NCBI GenBank assembly: GCA_947579605.1
Contig: OX388307.1
Span: 28,187,237-28,251,236 of the forward strand
Direction: 5' to 3'
DNA length: 64,000 nt
Origin: Athripsodes cinereus
Taxonomy: Eukaryota > Arthropoda > Insecta > Trichoptera > Leptoceridae
The notes beneath the pieces are model-generated. The model did not search any database. It was given only the letters and a program-made list of their open reading frames with translations, and was not told the DNA's origin. Position numbers and translations under genes: made by a program. Shown here piece after piece: positions 40,101 to 49,389 of this stretch; within the stretch, counting starts at the first letter, position 1; each line of letters begins with the position of its first letter.

Positions 40101-43100
40101 ATGGCAGAAGCAGCAGCTATAGAGCCAATGAATGGAGCCACATCCAGCAATGGAGACATGCCCGAGGATTTGGAGGAGCCCATGGAACAGCCAAGGAATA
40201 AGACAGTCGACAGGGCTTTTGAGATGGAGCGCCAGGAGAGACTTGAAGAGGAGGAGAGGAAGCGTGCCAGAGAACCACCGATAGTCTTTAAAGATTTTGC
40301 TCAGGTAAAAAGTAAATAAACTACAATGATTTTGATATCTAGAAAGAATGAAAGAGGACAAAATGGGTGAGAAAAGATAAAGGTGCTCGGAAACATGCTC
40401 ATATGAGAATTAAATATAATCGCATACAGCAGATGCATTTATAAGGACACATGTTGAGTGCAACAAATAGGAGATACGTGAGGAACTGCATGAATGTTGT
40501 AGAAACAAATGGTGATTGTTCCTTTCTGCCTACCCCGCAAGGGAGGCGGTGTAATGTGATGATGATAATGAGATGAATATCTAAATATTTTAAATTATGT
40601 ATTAAGAACCTTGTTTTTCCTTATAGTTATGCAGAAAATGGTTTCCTATCCATATTACTCTCTACCCCCAAACACTATGTATAGTGACTCTATTTTAGAT
40701 TTCATATGCACTTTGTTTTTTATGGAGTAAATATTTAGATAACTATTTCTTGTATTGTTTCTTTAATATATTATTTATCTTGTTTGTTTAGGCTGCAGAA
40801 GCATTTGAACAGATGAACAATGCACTTAGCGGAACCACCCTCTCACCAGAAGACCAACAGAGCTTATCAGAGTTGCGCCAGTATATGGTGGATGGAGAAG
40901 GCAGTTGGGCTCTTGGAGATAACTTCCTCTCATTTATCGGTAATAACAACATTCTTCTTCTTTTCAGCCTATTCCCAGCTTCCTAGACAAAGGGCTCTTC
41001 CATTTTTTCCAATATTCTCCAATCTTTAAACATCTGTATCCAGTTTATATAAACATATTCAATCAAGTCAACTCTCCATCTAAATGATGACCTTCCCACT
41101 GTGTGATTTTTGGTCTCGTTTTTGGAAGAAACTTCATCCACATTTCATAATGACATTATTTGTAGTGACATCTTCCAGTTGTCTAATGTTTCAGATATGT
41201 GGAAAGAATAAATGATGAAAAATATTTGAGAGAATGAAAAAAGCAAGAAACGCTTGCTCATGTAAATCACTTTCTTAATTTTTTGGTTTATTTTGATTTA
41301 GGAAATCTCTTGACCAATCCTAACCTCCAAGCCAGCTGCAAGGAAGCCATATTGCGTGCCCTTGCTTGTGCTGCTCTCAAAGATGATGTTGTCCTGCTTT
41401 TGCATCAGGATAGGAGAGAGCATGTCCTAATGAACTACGCTCACACCATAGACAAAATATCACTAGGAGAACAAAAAGCTCTTGCGTACTTTGTAAGTAA
41501 AATGACTTTACACCAATTCTTATGAGAATTGCATCAATCAATGTTTTAACACCAATTCTTATGATAATTGCATCAATCAAATGTTTTAACATCAATTCTT
41601 ATGAGAATTGCATCAATCAAATTTTTAAACATCAATTCTTATGAGAATTGCATCAATCAAATGTTAAAACATCGATTCTTATAAGAATTGCATCAATCAA
41701 ATGTTAAAACATCAATTCTTATGAGAATTGCATCAATCAAATGTTTAAACATCAATTCTTATGAGAATTGCATCATTCAAATGTTAAAACATCAATTCTT
41801 ATGAGAATTGCATCAAGCAAATGTTAAAGTACCAATTTCAATAAATTTGTAAGGTTGTATTTTTAAAAGTTCTTACAATGTATCTGATTAGTATTGTATA
41901 CAAATTTTAAAGTGACTTTGAGTGAGTATACTTAATTAACTTGTATTACCAATTTCAGATTTGCAACATGTTTGAGAACCTGTCATCTTCAGAATGGTTG
42001 ATGTACATCTCTGAATGGACTTTTGGTTCTCAGCAAATATCAAACATCAGAGTCACAACTAAGGTAGCGGTACACAGTCTTCTTAGTGAAGATCCACAGA
42101 TGAAGGATATCGGCAGTGCCATCATATATAATCTGGCATGCAAGGAGGTAAAAACTGTGGTCTGTATCCATTCCCCTTATCCCACTGGGTTCAGCTTCAC
42201 TGCATGACTTTACAACTGACACGAAGTAGAAATAATGGTGATTGTGCCATGGCAATTACTCTTAATCAGCCACACTCCACCTTTTTTCCAAAGAGCGGCA
42301 TTCCTAATTTTGCTATGTTTATTTTCGTTTATTTATTTAAGAAAGTTTTAAAAGTAAAATTAAATTTACAACTTAAAGTAACCTTATAATTAATTACAAT
42401 TTTTATATTTATTTTTCTTTCAACCGTTTCTATAATGTTAGGTGAGCCAGGTAAATTTGAGATCACATTTTGTGTAGTGTTTGTTTCAATAAAAAAAAAA
42501 TCCCGTTTGTAAGTTGGTTCTGAAAAATTTTGCTATATTTAGGAAATTGTAATATATTCTGTGCGCATTCGAGCAAAATATAATTTTATTCGTGGTGATA
42601 TGTAGTTCAAAGAATTCGTAGCAATGGGAGCAGGTAGAAAACTGATGTTTTATACACAGTTAAGTTCGGAAACTCCTTTTATTCCATGTAGGTACCTTAT
42701 ATCTTGTTAAAATATTGTTTTATACAATGAACACTCCGTTTAGAAAATTCTGTCAGGCTAAAGGTTGAGTTTGGCTGCCCTAAATGGTGTTTGGTGTTAT
42801 TTGCTATATTGTATCATTGCCAGTGCAATACATTTTCTCGACATTTCTATTTTTTCATGTGGCAACTTTTATTACAAGGTAACTGACATGTTCACATGTG
42901 TATATTACCTATCACTCTTATACATAATGCAACACAATTTAAACCTTTCCAAGACTTCTTTGTACCCATTTTTAATATACTTAATTTACTTCATTCACTT
43001 CTGATGGTTGAAGAAATTGTAGTTACATACTAACATCAATATAACTTTTATCTTATTTATTTGATTTGAACCAATTTATCTTTCAATGTTTTTTCTTTAC

Positions 43101-46100
43101 CATTTTGTCTTATCTCGTTTTATTGTTAAATTCCATATTTCAGTGCAATAAATAAGATTTGTAATATTTGTTAATATTTTAGTGACACTTCACATATGTA
43201 AATATTTAACTTTGTGTAGTTATCTCTTTGAATCGTGTGATTACTCATATTTCACTTTATTGAAAACATAAGAGCTTTAAGACGATATGACTGACAACAT
43301 TGAAAACAATGTCAAAATCAAAGCGCATCTGACAGATCGTTTCTATATCGGTGGACCGTGTGAATAGATGTGACGATCACTGGGTGTCCGGCGAATTTTG
43401 TTTTTTCGCCTGGCGATATTCACCAAATGTGAACACCACATTAGACATAAAGATGTTAAATTTGGTGACGAGGATTGCTACCTATCCTGAAAATTTTAAT
43501 GTAGATTATTATTTAATAAGTTGAATGGCTCTCCTTTTTGAAGGATATTCTGAGAAAATGTGGATAGTTAGAAAATAAAATATAAATTTTGTATTCTTTA
43601 TTTTGGATGTGCGTTTGGCAAAGATATTTTGCAGTGCATTCTGTTTTTTCCAGAAAATGCACCTGTTCAAACAGTTGAGACAAATATTGCCCAAAGGATG
43701 TAAATCCAAGGTACCACACAACTAACATGTGTCAAATAATAGAAGAACGCTTTCTAAATTATCATTGTCATATTAATAATACCGATGATCACCATACATA
43801 TTTTTTTCTATTCTATTATATGTTTAAAGGGCAACCACTTGTTTAGGAGTAATTAGGGATAATTTAGATCAGATAAATATTAATTTCAATAAATTGCTCT
43901 ACAGACAAAAGTGTAACAAAAAAAAAATGTGAAACAAAGATAAAACCATTTTTATTAATTTATAGTAAATTTTTGTTCAGAATATTTGAAATCTGATATT
44001 TTGTAGCATTTTATGATAAAGGATTTTAATATTATAAAACTAGCGCCACTGTGGTAGAAATAGGAACTAAATTTGAAAATATCGTAACCATTTTACGAAA
44101 ATTAGAGGAATTGCTACGGATCTGCTGGCAATTCGGGAAGATGAATTCTGTAGATGAATTGCTCAATGTGGCCATTTTAGGCGCCCAGTATCAAATTTGA
44201 TAATGATGATAAAAAAAATTATATCCATAAGCGCTGGCTGGAGTCTTTATGAATCACTCTATCAATTCCTCACATTTTGGTGTAAAATTGTTGTGATAAG
44301 TTGAAGATTATTAGATATACTTAATATTAATTAAGTTAAGGTCGACTTCATAATAAGGGTCACCTTGAGGGCACATTGAAATATTGGACCTAAATCTCAT
44401 CAGTTTCATTATATAGGTGTATTGCTTGTAATGCATGTATTATGAGATGACTGGTTGTATTGTTAGCTAGAATTATATTAATAATATGTTTCTTATCACT
44501 TATGTGTCGTTTAATATTCCTGATATTAGTCTTATGTAAATAACTTGTTAACAAACTGCGTCTTTGTGATTATACCAATTGTCATCATCATTGTAGAGTG
44601 TATATCAATATAATATGGATGGTGCTATGCAACAGTGTATCAAGCTCAAAAATGATTAAAAAATGACTTAATGAAGTCGTAGTTCAAATCAATCTAAAAA
44701 TTATTTGAGCCTCTTGTGTGTCTTGAATGTCTTAAACTTTATTACCACAGAGAGGAGAATCTTTTTTTTTTATTTATTTATTCCAAAATAGTACATACAA
44801 ACAAACATTAAGAACAACATTATGGAATATATTGCCCCACTAGACTAAAATCTGTTTCGGGGCAAATCTGAATGTTTATTACATGCATTAAGTTTAATGC
44901 CATAATCATATAATAATATGCATATGCATTAAGTCTAATGCCTTTACTTTATTGTGGGGTATGCCGTGATAGTGAAGAGAGTGAGAATCTCCAGCATAAA
45001 ATTGGTCTTCCACTTTTTTCTGTAAATTTTCAAGTGTTCTGTAAAAGGCAGATAATTTAAAAACATCATTAATTAAACATTTAACATCTTTAATTCAGCA
45101 GCGATGAGGTATAATACCACCCATTCTGAATGTCTTATTTTTTATTGGCAAGGAGAGGACAACTTGCATGTTTGCTACACACATCTGTTAACTCGCAAGC
45201 TATACAACACTGTTGGTGTTAATTAGCATAAAATATTGATTTATCTTAGTTTGAGGATGATGTGGTGGCTTGATACATTGTTGTTTAAAACCATTCAATA
45301 ATATTCTTACTTTAATCATATTTTAATATTATAGATATTAAATTTCTATGTACATTCATGTAATATACATTATTTACATGATACAGTCGAATTTGGTTAT
45401 ACGGGGCATAGGTTATGGACGAAGAAATATTTTTTAATAATTCTGTGGAGTCGCTTGCAAAGAACATTTCTCCTGCATACTCTTTTTTGTAATTTTTCGA
45501 ATTTCCTGTAAAGACAGGTATTCGTAAAACATCACTTAAGACATTTGACATCTTCAATTCAGCGATGAAGTATGCCATCCATCCTGATTCTCTTTTTTTT
45601 TTATAGACACAAAGATTATAAATTTTCTTATCACGATCTTTTACACTTGCGCTGTGTGGTCTAAAATTGCTGAATCTTCAACGTATCTTAATGATCTTCA
45701 CATAGAATGGAATTTATATCCACATATCTGATATAACGAGTAACGGCTATTGCGGCTATTAATAATTTAGGTGATTCCTCCATGCTCTTTATAACCAAGT
45801 TCGATTGTAATATGCTCCTAGTATGACATATATTGCATTGGTGTTTTACACATGTGTTATAGAGTGATACAATAATGATTAATATGTATTTAATTTATTT
45901 TCAGTTCTCACTTACAATTATTTATAGAAACTATTTTACAGCAACAACTTGCATGTTTTTATCATTTTTTTGTCTATTGGCTATTCTAGTTATGGAATTT
46001 GCAGTGACAGTAAAGATATTGAACTGTTTTGATTGACTGGAAAGCTATCAAAACATCTTCAAAGATACAATGATAGATACAATGTTATGTTGGATGAAAT

Positions 46101-46884
46101 CATTATTACTTGTGCAAAAGTGTTATAGATGAGTCTGTGAGTGAATTCATATGATCCCAAGGGAATGTTGTAAAGTGAAAGAAGAAATTTTAGTCTGATT
46201 TGATTTAATTTCTTTATTGTACTATCTATGATCATATGTCATAGATTATTTTTACAAAAAATACACTTGATTATTTAAAACAGTAAAAAACAATTTGCTA
46301 TATTTTCATCCAACAATAAGAAACAAAGTTAAACATATTTGTACAGACAATTTATATAATTTACATGGTCATTTATATACACCCATTATATGCAAATAGA
46401 CACAAAGTATACATAAAACAATTTAAAGCTGATACAATGAAAAATCAAAGCTGAGCCCTGTTATCGCAGACATAGATGATGTGAGAACCTTCCAATATCC
46501 TAAAATCATTTCTTGTATCCTGAATCATCCTTAAATGTCCTCTGACAGGAAGAATACTCGGTGTTTATACACTATTTAGGTATGGAATGAAAAATTATAC
46601 CTTATTTTAATACATGTCGAAATTATAAAATATTTCATTTCCTTTTCCAGGTGTTTGATGATATAGCAGTAGAGCTCACAATGGCAGTTCTCCAGCACCT
46701 TTCCAACGCACCAGCTGAAGAACACTTGTTCCGCTGCATGAAAGCTTTACACAAGTTCTGCCAGATCTCTGGACAGGACGTACCCCAGCTGATCCAGATG
46801 ATTGGACCGAGTCCATCCACTTTCAAAGGCACCAGTCCAAGAATTGATGAACTGATTGAAGGCATCTCAAAAAAGCTTCGTTAA
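19195..46884 (+). CDS. PPPDE (DeSI-like) cysteine isopeptidase with C-terminal PUL domain
   Basis: Twelve exons join in frame to 577 residues: 19195-19204, 20252-20350, 23192-23283, 38020-38129, 38626-38803, 39173-39258, 39533-39687, 40063-40304, 40792-40939, 41302-41492, 41959-42147 and 46651-46884. All borders are GT-AG and phases match. Residues 14-155 are a PPPDE peptidase domain closely resembling DESI1: VDLYIYDLTKG start, catalytic His in GIWHTSIV (H45) and catalytic Cys in FDHNCNTF (C115). DESI1 removes SUMO from selected substrates; PPPDE enzymes are also called deubiquitinases. A charged linker follows, with a lysine/arginine run at about 205-222 that could be a nuclear signal or coiled coil. 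From about residue 300 to the end the helical repeats (exons 8-12) fit a PUL domain, the p97-binding armadillo-like module of PLAA/Ufd3. The PUL call rests on remembered family features. Intron 3 is 14.7 kb. An AATAAA lies at 47219-47224. Confidence 0.9.
20913..21440. mobile_element. 528-bp Tc1/mariner-type (pogo-like) MITE with internal motif repeats
   Basis: Terminal inverted repeats start aAGTCGATTCCGCTTAATTG on the left and end CAATTAAGCAGAATCGACTG on the right, with TA on both sides (20911-20912 and 21441-21442). GTCCCAATTAAGCG-like motifs recur inside, near both ends. No transposase is coded. It lies in intron 2 of the PPPDE-PUL gene. Superfamily inferred from the TA duplication and TIR style. 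Confidence 0.8.
22737..22923. mobile_element. Putative small MITE with internal palindrome
   Basis: Short inverted ends CTCGATTGGAG / CCACCAATCGAG bracket about 185 bp. Inside, CTACACAATG pairs with CATTGTGTAG. The segment 22756-22837 recurs inverted at 61172-61257. No clear target duplication, so element status is tentative. Confidence 0.5.
23345..23535 (+). repeat. Copy of the CCCACTTGTGGG SINE-like family next to PPPDE-PUL exon 3
   Basis: Head half: CTCCACTCCACGG, then CTGTAACTTTTCATATGTCC, AATTCAGCAATGAAATATGC and CTGAATATCTT. It starts about 60 bp after the exon 3 donor. Confidence 0.75.
23998..24310 (-). repeat. SINE-like copy with internal tandem duplication of about 115 bp
   Basis: The segment ACCTAATTATCCATTACTA...TTACCATGCCATAAAAA occurs twice in a row (near 23999-24112 and 24115-24222). 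Each copy carries CCCACAAGTGGGGTTACCAG or a close variant. Confidence 0.85.
25195..25275 (+). mobile_element. 3' end of the same non-LTR family as 12255-12650
   Basis: GAAGGAAGTGTGTAAGGATA, then GTTCTCTGCCTACCCCACTT, GGGACATGGCCTGAGG and a TATAGTATAGTATAG tail. Confidence 0.7.
26125..26265 (+). repeat. Tail half of the CCCACTTGTGGG SINE-like family
   Basis: CCATCCTGAATGTCTTATTT, then CTCTCCCACTTGTGGGATAT, GCCGTGATGGTATAG and a short AGTAGTAGT tail. Next to a tRNA-SINE copy. Confidence 0.85.
26285..26455 (+). repeat. tRNA-derived SINE, family B
   Basis: Perfect B box GGTTCGATCCC at about 26342, then CAGGTGCCAGCAAACTCCCC, ACGACACAAGCTTTTAACTT and TTGGGTTTATAATG. The A-box region is decayed. 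The open frames reported across it are not genes. Confidence 0.85.
27198..27410 (-). repeat. Copy of the CCCACTTGTGGG SINE-like family lacking the tail
   Basis: CTTCTCCGTGCCAATAAATG, ACATTCAAGATGGGTGGCAT, CGCAGGACATTGGAAAACTT and a head end GTAGACTCCACGGGA. Confidence 0.85.
27481..27994. mobile_element. 514-bp MITE with long terminal inverted repeats
   Basis: Left end GTGGTGTTCACATTTGGCGA (continuing ATATCG) matches the right end read in reverse, GTGGAGTTCACATTTGGCGA (continuing ATATCG): at least 26 bp with one mismatch. No coding capacity. A right-half copy lies at 43281-43439. No clean target duplication was identified, so superfamily is left open. Confidence 0.8.
28376..29669 (+). mobile_element. 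Mariner-family DNA transposon, inactive copy
   Basis: 1,294 bp, the normal size for mariner, with inverted ends CGAGGGTAAGGTGAAAAGTT and AACTTTTCACCTTACCCTCG of about 30 bp and a TA target duplication (28374-28375, 29670-29671). It sits in intron 3 of the PPPDE-PUL gene. The ends match well, so insertion is moderately recent, but the transposase is broken. Confidence 0.97.
28559..29603 (+). pseudogene. Mariner transposase pseudogene
   Basis: Starts MNKFEYRAVIKF and ends GDYVVK, as in mariner transposases of about 345 residues, but is interrupted by several in-frame stops and frameshifts (first stop about 36 codons in, at 28667-28669). The helix-turn-helix part (STVKKWAAEFKGGR, then EIAEALGISKKRV) is clear. 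Of the catalytic D,D34D residues, the first (TIDETWVHH) and third (FSPDLAPSDF) Asp are present. The second, normally HQDNAPAH, reads HQENAPVH. It cannot make an active enzyme. Confidence 0.95.
31255..31500 (-). pseudogene. Reverse-transcriptase C-terminal remnant of a non-LTR retrotransposon
   Basis: The minus frame reads SIRLYNKLPNNVKALDY, then VKSYLVGKAFYNIDEML, the usual end of jockey/CR1-like insect polymerases. One or more stops interrupt it. Confidence 0.65.
32213..32400 (-). repeat. Copy of the CCCACTTGTGGG SINE-like family
   Basis: CCCAGAAGTGGAGTGGTCAG, CTCTCCGTGCCAATAAAAAT, CATGATGGGTGGC and ACAGGACATTGGAATGTACA. Confidence 0.85.
32437..32626. mobile_element. 190-bp hAT-superfamily MITE with perfect 8-bp target duplication
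   Basis: Ends CAGTGGTTCCCAAACT and AGTTTGGGAATCACTG are typical hAT inverted repeats. GTTTAGTT flanks both sides (32429-32436 and 32627-32634). Non-coding, with inner repeats of the GTACCACTG type. Confidence 0.95.
32847..32990 (-). repeat. Tail half of the CCCACTTGTGGG SINE-like family
   Basis: CTACTACTATACCATCACGA, TTCCACAATTGGGGTAGCCA and ACATTCAGGATGGGTGGCAA. Confidence 0.85.
33243..33508 (-). repeat. Near full-length reference copy of the CCCACTTGTGGG SINE-like family
   Basis: Best-kept copy, about 265 bp. A CTACTACTACTATACC tail is on the left, then CCCACAAGTGGGGTAGCCAG. The body follows (TCCGTGCCAATATAAAATTA, CATTCAGGATGGGTGGCAAA, ACAGGACACTCGAAAACTTA), with the head GGGTGCTCCACGGG on the right. 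No tRNA B box was seen, so it may be a truncated LINE end or an unusual SINE. Confidence 0.9.
33937..34066 (-). mobile_element. 3' end of a non-LTR retrotransposon (same family as 52752-54065)
   Basis: TTTATTTATTTATTCTTTAC, AATCAATATACAGAAGGCGA and AAGGCGCGATCTCTTCCAAC recur almost unchanged at 52752-52890. Only the 3' UTR is kept. Confidence 0.8.
34068..34275 (-). repeat. Copy of the CCCACTTGTGGG SINE-like family
   Basis: CCATCACAGAATCTCCCACA, AGTAGGGTAGTAACTG, ACATTCAGTTTAGCATACCT and ACAGGACAATCAGAAACTAA. It abuts the non-LTR 3' end at 34066. Confidence 0.8.
35388..35655 (-). repeat. Near full-length copy of the CCCACTTGTGGG SINE-like family
   Basis: TTCCATCATGCCATATCTCG, CAAGTGGGGTAGTCAGCAGA, TTCAGGATGGGTGGCAAACG and ACAGGATACTCAAAAACTTA, ending at GAGTGCACCACAGAG. 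Confidence 0.88.
35875..36025 (-). repeat. tRNA-derived SINE, family B
   Basis: A-rich run, TCTGGGTTTTTTGTTATAAA, GCTTGTGTCGTGAAAGGGGA and GGGATCGAACCCC (B box on the minus strand). Confidence 0.85.
39748..39945 (-). repeat. Copy of the CCCACTTGTGGG SINE-like family in PPPDE-PUL intron 7
   Basis: AATCTCCCACAAGTGGGGTA, CATCCTCTCCTTGCCAAAAA and GCCGGGGAATCCA. Confidence 0.8.
40340..40580 (+). mobile_element. 3' end of a non-LTR retrotransposon with GATGAT tail
   Basis: ATGAAAGAGGACAAAATGGG, then CTTTCTGCCTACCCCGCAAG, GGAGGCGGTGTAATG and a GATGATGATAATGAG tail. A similar tail, ATGGCGGTGTAATGATGATG, is at about 19690. In intron 8 of the PPPDE-PUL gene. Confidence 0.55.
41511..41829. repeat. Minisatellite, eight tandem 40-bp units with palindromic core
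   Basis: Units start at 41511, 41550, 41590, 41630, 41670, 41710, 41750 and 41790; the first is 39 bp and the rest 40 bp. Each carries the inverted repeat AATTCTTATGAGAATT followed by GCATCAATCAA. Units are nearly identical, differing mainly in the TTTT/AAAA segment before the next unit. The array lies in intron 10 of the PPPDE-PUL gene, 18 bp after the donor, and a decayed ninth start (41830) follows it. Confidence 0.97.
43281..43439. mobile_element. Right half of the 27481-27994 MITE family
   Basis: ATCTGACAGATCGTTTCTAT, ATCGGTGGACCGTGTGAATA and the end CACCAAATGTGAACACCAC match the first copy; the left TIR is missing. Confidence 0.85.
44765..44875 (-). repeat. Non-LTR retrotransposon 3' end
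   Basis: TTTATTTATTTATTCC followed by TTGCCCCACTAGAC and GTTTCGGGGCAAA; the same layout as 1388-1490. Confidence 0.5.
44985..45190 (+). repeat. Copy of the CCCACTTGTGGG SINE-like family
   Basis: AATTGGTCTTCCACTTTTTT, TTCAAGTGTTCTGTAAAAGG, CACCCATTCTGAATGTCTTA and GGAGAGGACAACTTGCATGT. The tail is lost. A separate tail scrap (GTGGGGTATGCCGTGATAGT) lies just left at about 44955. Confidence 0.8.
45384..45807. mobile_element. Pogo-like MITE interrupted by a SINE-like insertion
   Basis: Ends CAGTCGAATTTGGTTATA and TATAACCAAGTTCGATTG are inverted repeats, with TA on both sides (45382-45383 and 45808-45809). A SINE-like copy occupies about 45435-45600 inside it. No coding capacity. Confidence 0.85.
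45435..45600 (+). repeat. SINE-like copy nested in the pogo-like MITE
   Basis: TCCTGTAAAGACAGGTATTC, GACATCTTCAATTCAGCGAT and CATCCTGATTCTC are head-half landmarks of the family. Confidence 0.8.
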
Positions 46885-47870
46885 TCATTACATTTAAAGA
46901 ATTTAATGTAACAATATAATTACCTTTCATCACATTTTGTATAATATAATTTATGATAAAATATTTTGTACTGAGTCATTATTTTATATTATGAAGTATG
47001 TATAAATTTAGGGACATAACATTATAGATTTAGGTTTTATCACATGGTCACAATAGTTTGGGATGGGTATAATTAACAAAATGTTCTTTATTTATTTGTT
47101 ATTATTTTTTACCATCGCAAGTTGAAGTATTATTATGATAAAATATTATTTATGCAGCAGCTGAATTGTCATTCACACATCACCATAATACAGCTAGATA
47201 AGTCTACATATGATCAATAATAAACTTAACAGCATAACGCCAGAAGAACTAACCTATCCAAGTATCTAGAATATCAAAGGATTAGGTTCATAATGTGAGT
47301 TTGAAAAGTCATATTAACATTTAATTGTGAGATTAATACTATTAGAATTTAGTTCTAATGTACACCATATCAACAACAACAAAAAATTGCAAGCTTTACA
47401 TTTATTCTAATCTAATCCATTAGAGAAACAATTTAAATAACTAGTATTAATATTATTATTAAATGTTAAATTTATTAATAAATTCATATAATGTAATATC
47501 TTTTCAATGGAAAGATCATAGGTTATAATATTTAAAACACGAAAATAACCATCTGTGATTCAAAGTGCTTTCCCTCAGTTTTATGGTGCAGAGAGGGCAT
47601 TCATAACATTACTAATCTATAAGTAAAAAGATAATTATTGTATTATAAAGCAGCTAGTAACAGGTTTTTCTTGTTTCATTACAAGATGTAAAATAAGACG
47701 ATCGATCGTTAAATGTCTTTTAAATTTATTGCAAAGTTAAACTTTTGATATCTTTAATATGCGTTGTGGTATATAGTTGTATATTCAACGACTGAATAAC
47801 ATTTTGTGATGCATTTGTTGTAATCTATATGTAGAGTTACAATCCATTGAATTGGTCTGCAACGAGTTTC
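46885..47870. other. 3' UTR and intergenic DNA after the PPPDE-PUL gene
   Basis: AT-rich. AATAAA at 47219-47224 is a possible polyadenylation signal. No gene seen. Confidence 0.45.
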
Positions 47871-47871
47871 G

Positions 47872-48065
47872 ATTTTCTTCTCCATTCCTCCCTAATTTCT
47901 GCCAGTCTCTTTAATTCTACGTAGTTGCCACAATTCGTGTCCTTCTTCACATAGTCCAAATAAGTGTTTCTTGGTTGGCCTCTACTATTTCTGCCTTCGA
48001 TCTTACCCTCCGCGATAGTAATCAGCTGGCCTGGGTGCCTGATGTTGTGGCCAATCTAGTTCTGT
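47872..48065 (-). pseudogene. Reverse-transcriptase C-terminal remnant of a non-LTR retrotransposon
   Basis: The minus frame reads IGHNIRHPGQLITIAEGKIE, then GRNSRGQPRNTYLDYVKK, then ELKRLAEIREEWRRKS. This is the classic endpiece of RTE/CR1-like polymerases. Open but short; the rest of the element is absent. Confidence 0.8.
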
Positions 48066-49387
48066 TGTAATCATAGATATTGAAAATGGAAATTTCACAT
48101 TTAATCTACATATTATTTGGCAATTAATAACATAGTTCACTTCTTTCTTCTAATCTGATTAATTTACTGAAAACTTTGTGGGTTATAAGAGTACTAAGGA
48201 ATTATTAAGTCACTCATATTTTTATAGCGTACTGTTAATCATTTACAGCATTATAACACAAACACAACACATATAGACAATTCACAGAAACCGAGCTAGT
48301 CCCAAACTAAGATATGAATCTTGTATTTTGGGTTCTAACACGACGATACACATATATACAATGCACTGAGTATTAATTAGTATACTTTAAATATTTGCTT
48401 TAAAGGAACATAATACGCCATAGGAACTTTTTGGAACTCATATTTACTAAACATATTTAATTAATAATAAAAAAATCATTGTATTGTAATAAAACAAATA
48501 TTACTTAATCCAGCACTCTTTTTTTAAACAAACTTTGCCTAGCAAGGCAAGTCTTATTATTAGTTTTACAAATTTTTCGTAAGGCGATTATTTAATGGTC
48601 CCATAGTGAATTGCATTTTATTATTAATCTGTTATCCTAGATTCAAAAAGGTATTATTTACTTACATTTATAATTAGTTGACTTTTTTATACCGATGATA
48701 AACTTTATTATTATTTATACTTTTATATAATTTCAAATTTTATGTACTGTTGTTAATAAATATGGATTGTTTTATATAAATGTGTATTTTTATTTCTATC
48801 TTTTTTTTCACTATTTACTATTATAATGAAGAGAGATAACTGCGGTCGACTACTATATTATAATTCGTAATGCTGGGATATTAGCACAATGAATCAAAGT
48901 ATCTCACAAAAAAATTCTCTCTAGAAAATCAGAGCATCTATGCTATGAAAATGACATCTCATGACATTGTGTTGCTTCGCTCCGATATACAGATATGTAT
49001 ATATGTTGCATTAATAGTTAATTTATATAATGGTTCATTAAATACAACTTTATTTTTCAGGTGCTAATGAAGTATTTAGTTTACGATTAGAGATAATATT
49101 ATTGTGTAGGTGTAAATGTTACAGCGTCTAACCGAAACTGGATTTTATACCGTAATTAAACTTTACTTTGATTGAGGTCAAAACTGTACCCGAAACCAAA
49201 ATGTCATTCTTGCATTTGTGATATTGTTTATGTAAAATTATAAAAAAATCTTGAAGCAAAAAGATTATTACGAGAAGATGAATATTATAATAAACAAAAG
49301 TTTTTGATTCACCATAATTATGTGACCTAATTAATAAAAAATATATAGTTTTTTGTATGTTTTTCTGGAGTGAACTATATGCTATGA
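48066..49387. other. AT-rich intergenic stretch
   Basis: No gene, repeat or RNA recognised between the RT remnant and the MITE at 49390. Confidence 0.5.
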
Positions 49388-49389
49388 TA

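Larger units (their letters stand above)
42148..46650 (+). other. 4.5-kb intron 11 of the PPPDE-PUL gene
   Basis: No exon recognised. It contains a half MITE (43281-43439), a non-LTR 3' end (44765-44875), a SINE-like copy (44985-45190) and a nested pogo-like MITE (45384-45807). The rest is AT-rich and unassigned. Confidence 0.7.

Noticed and set aside
41511..41829. Regular repeats resembling a CRISPR array
   Set aside because: Units are contiguous 40-bp tandem copies with no unique spacers, inside a eukaryotic intron.
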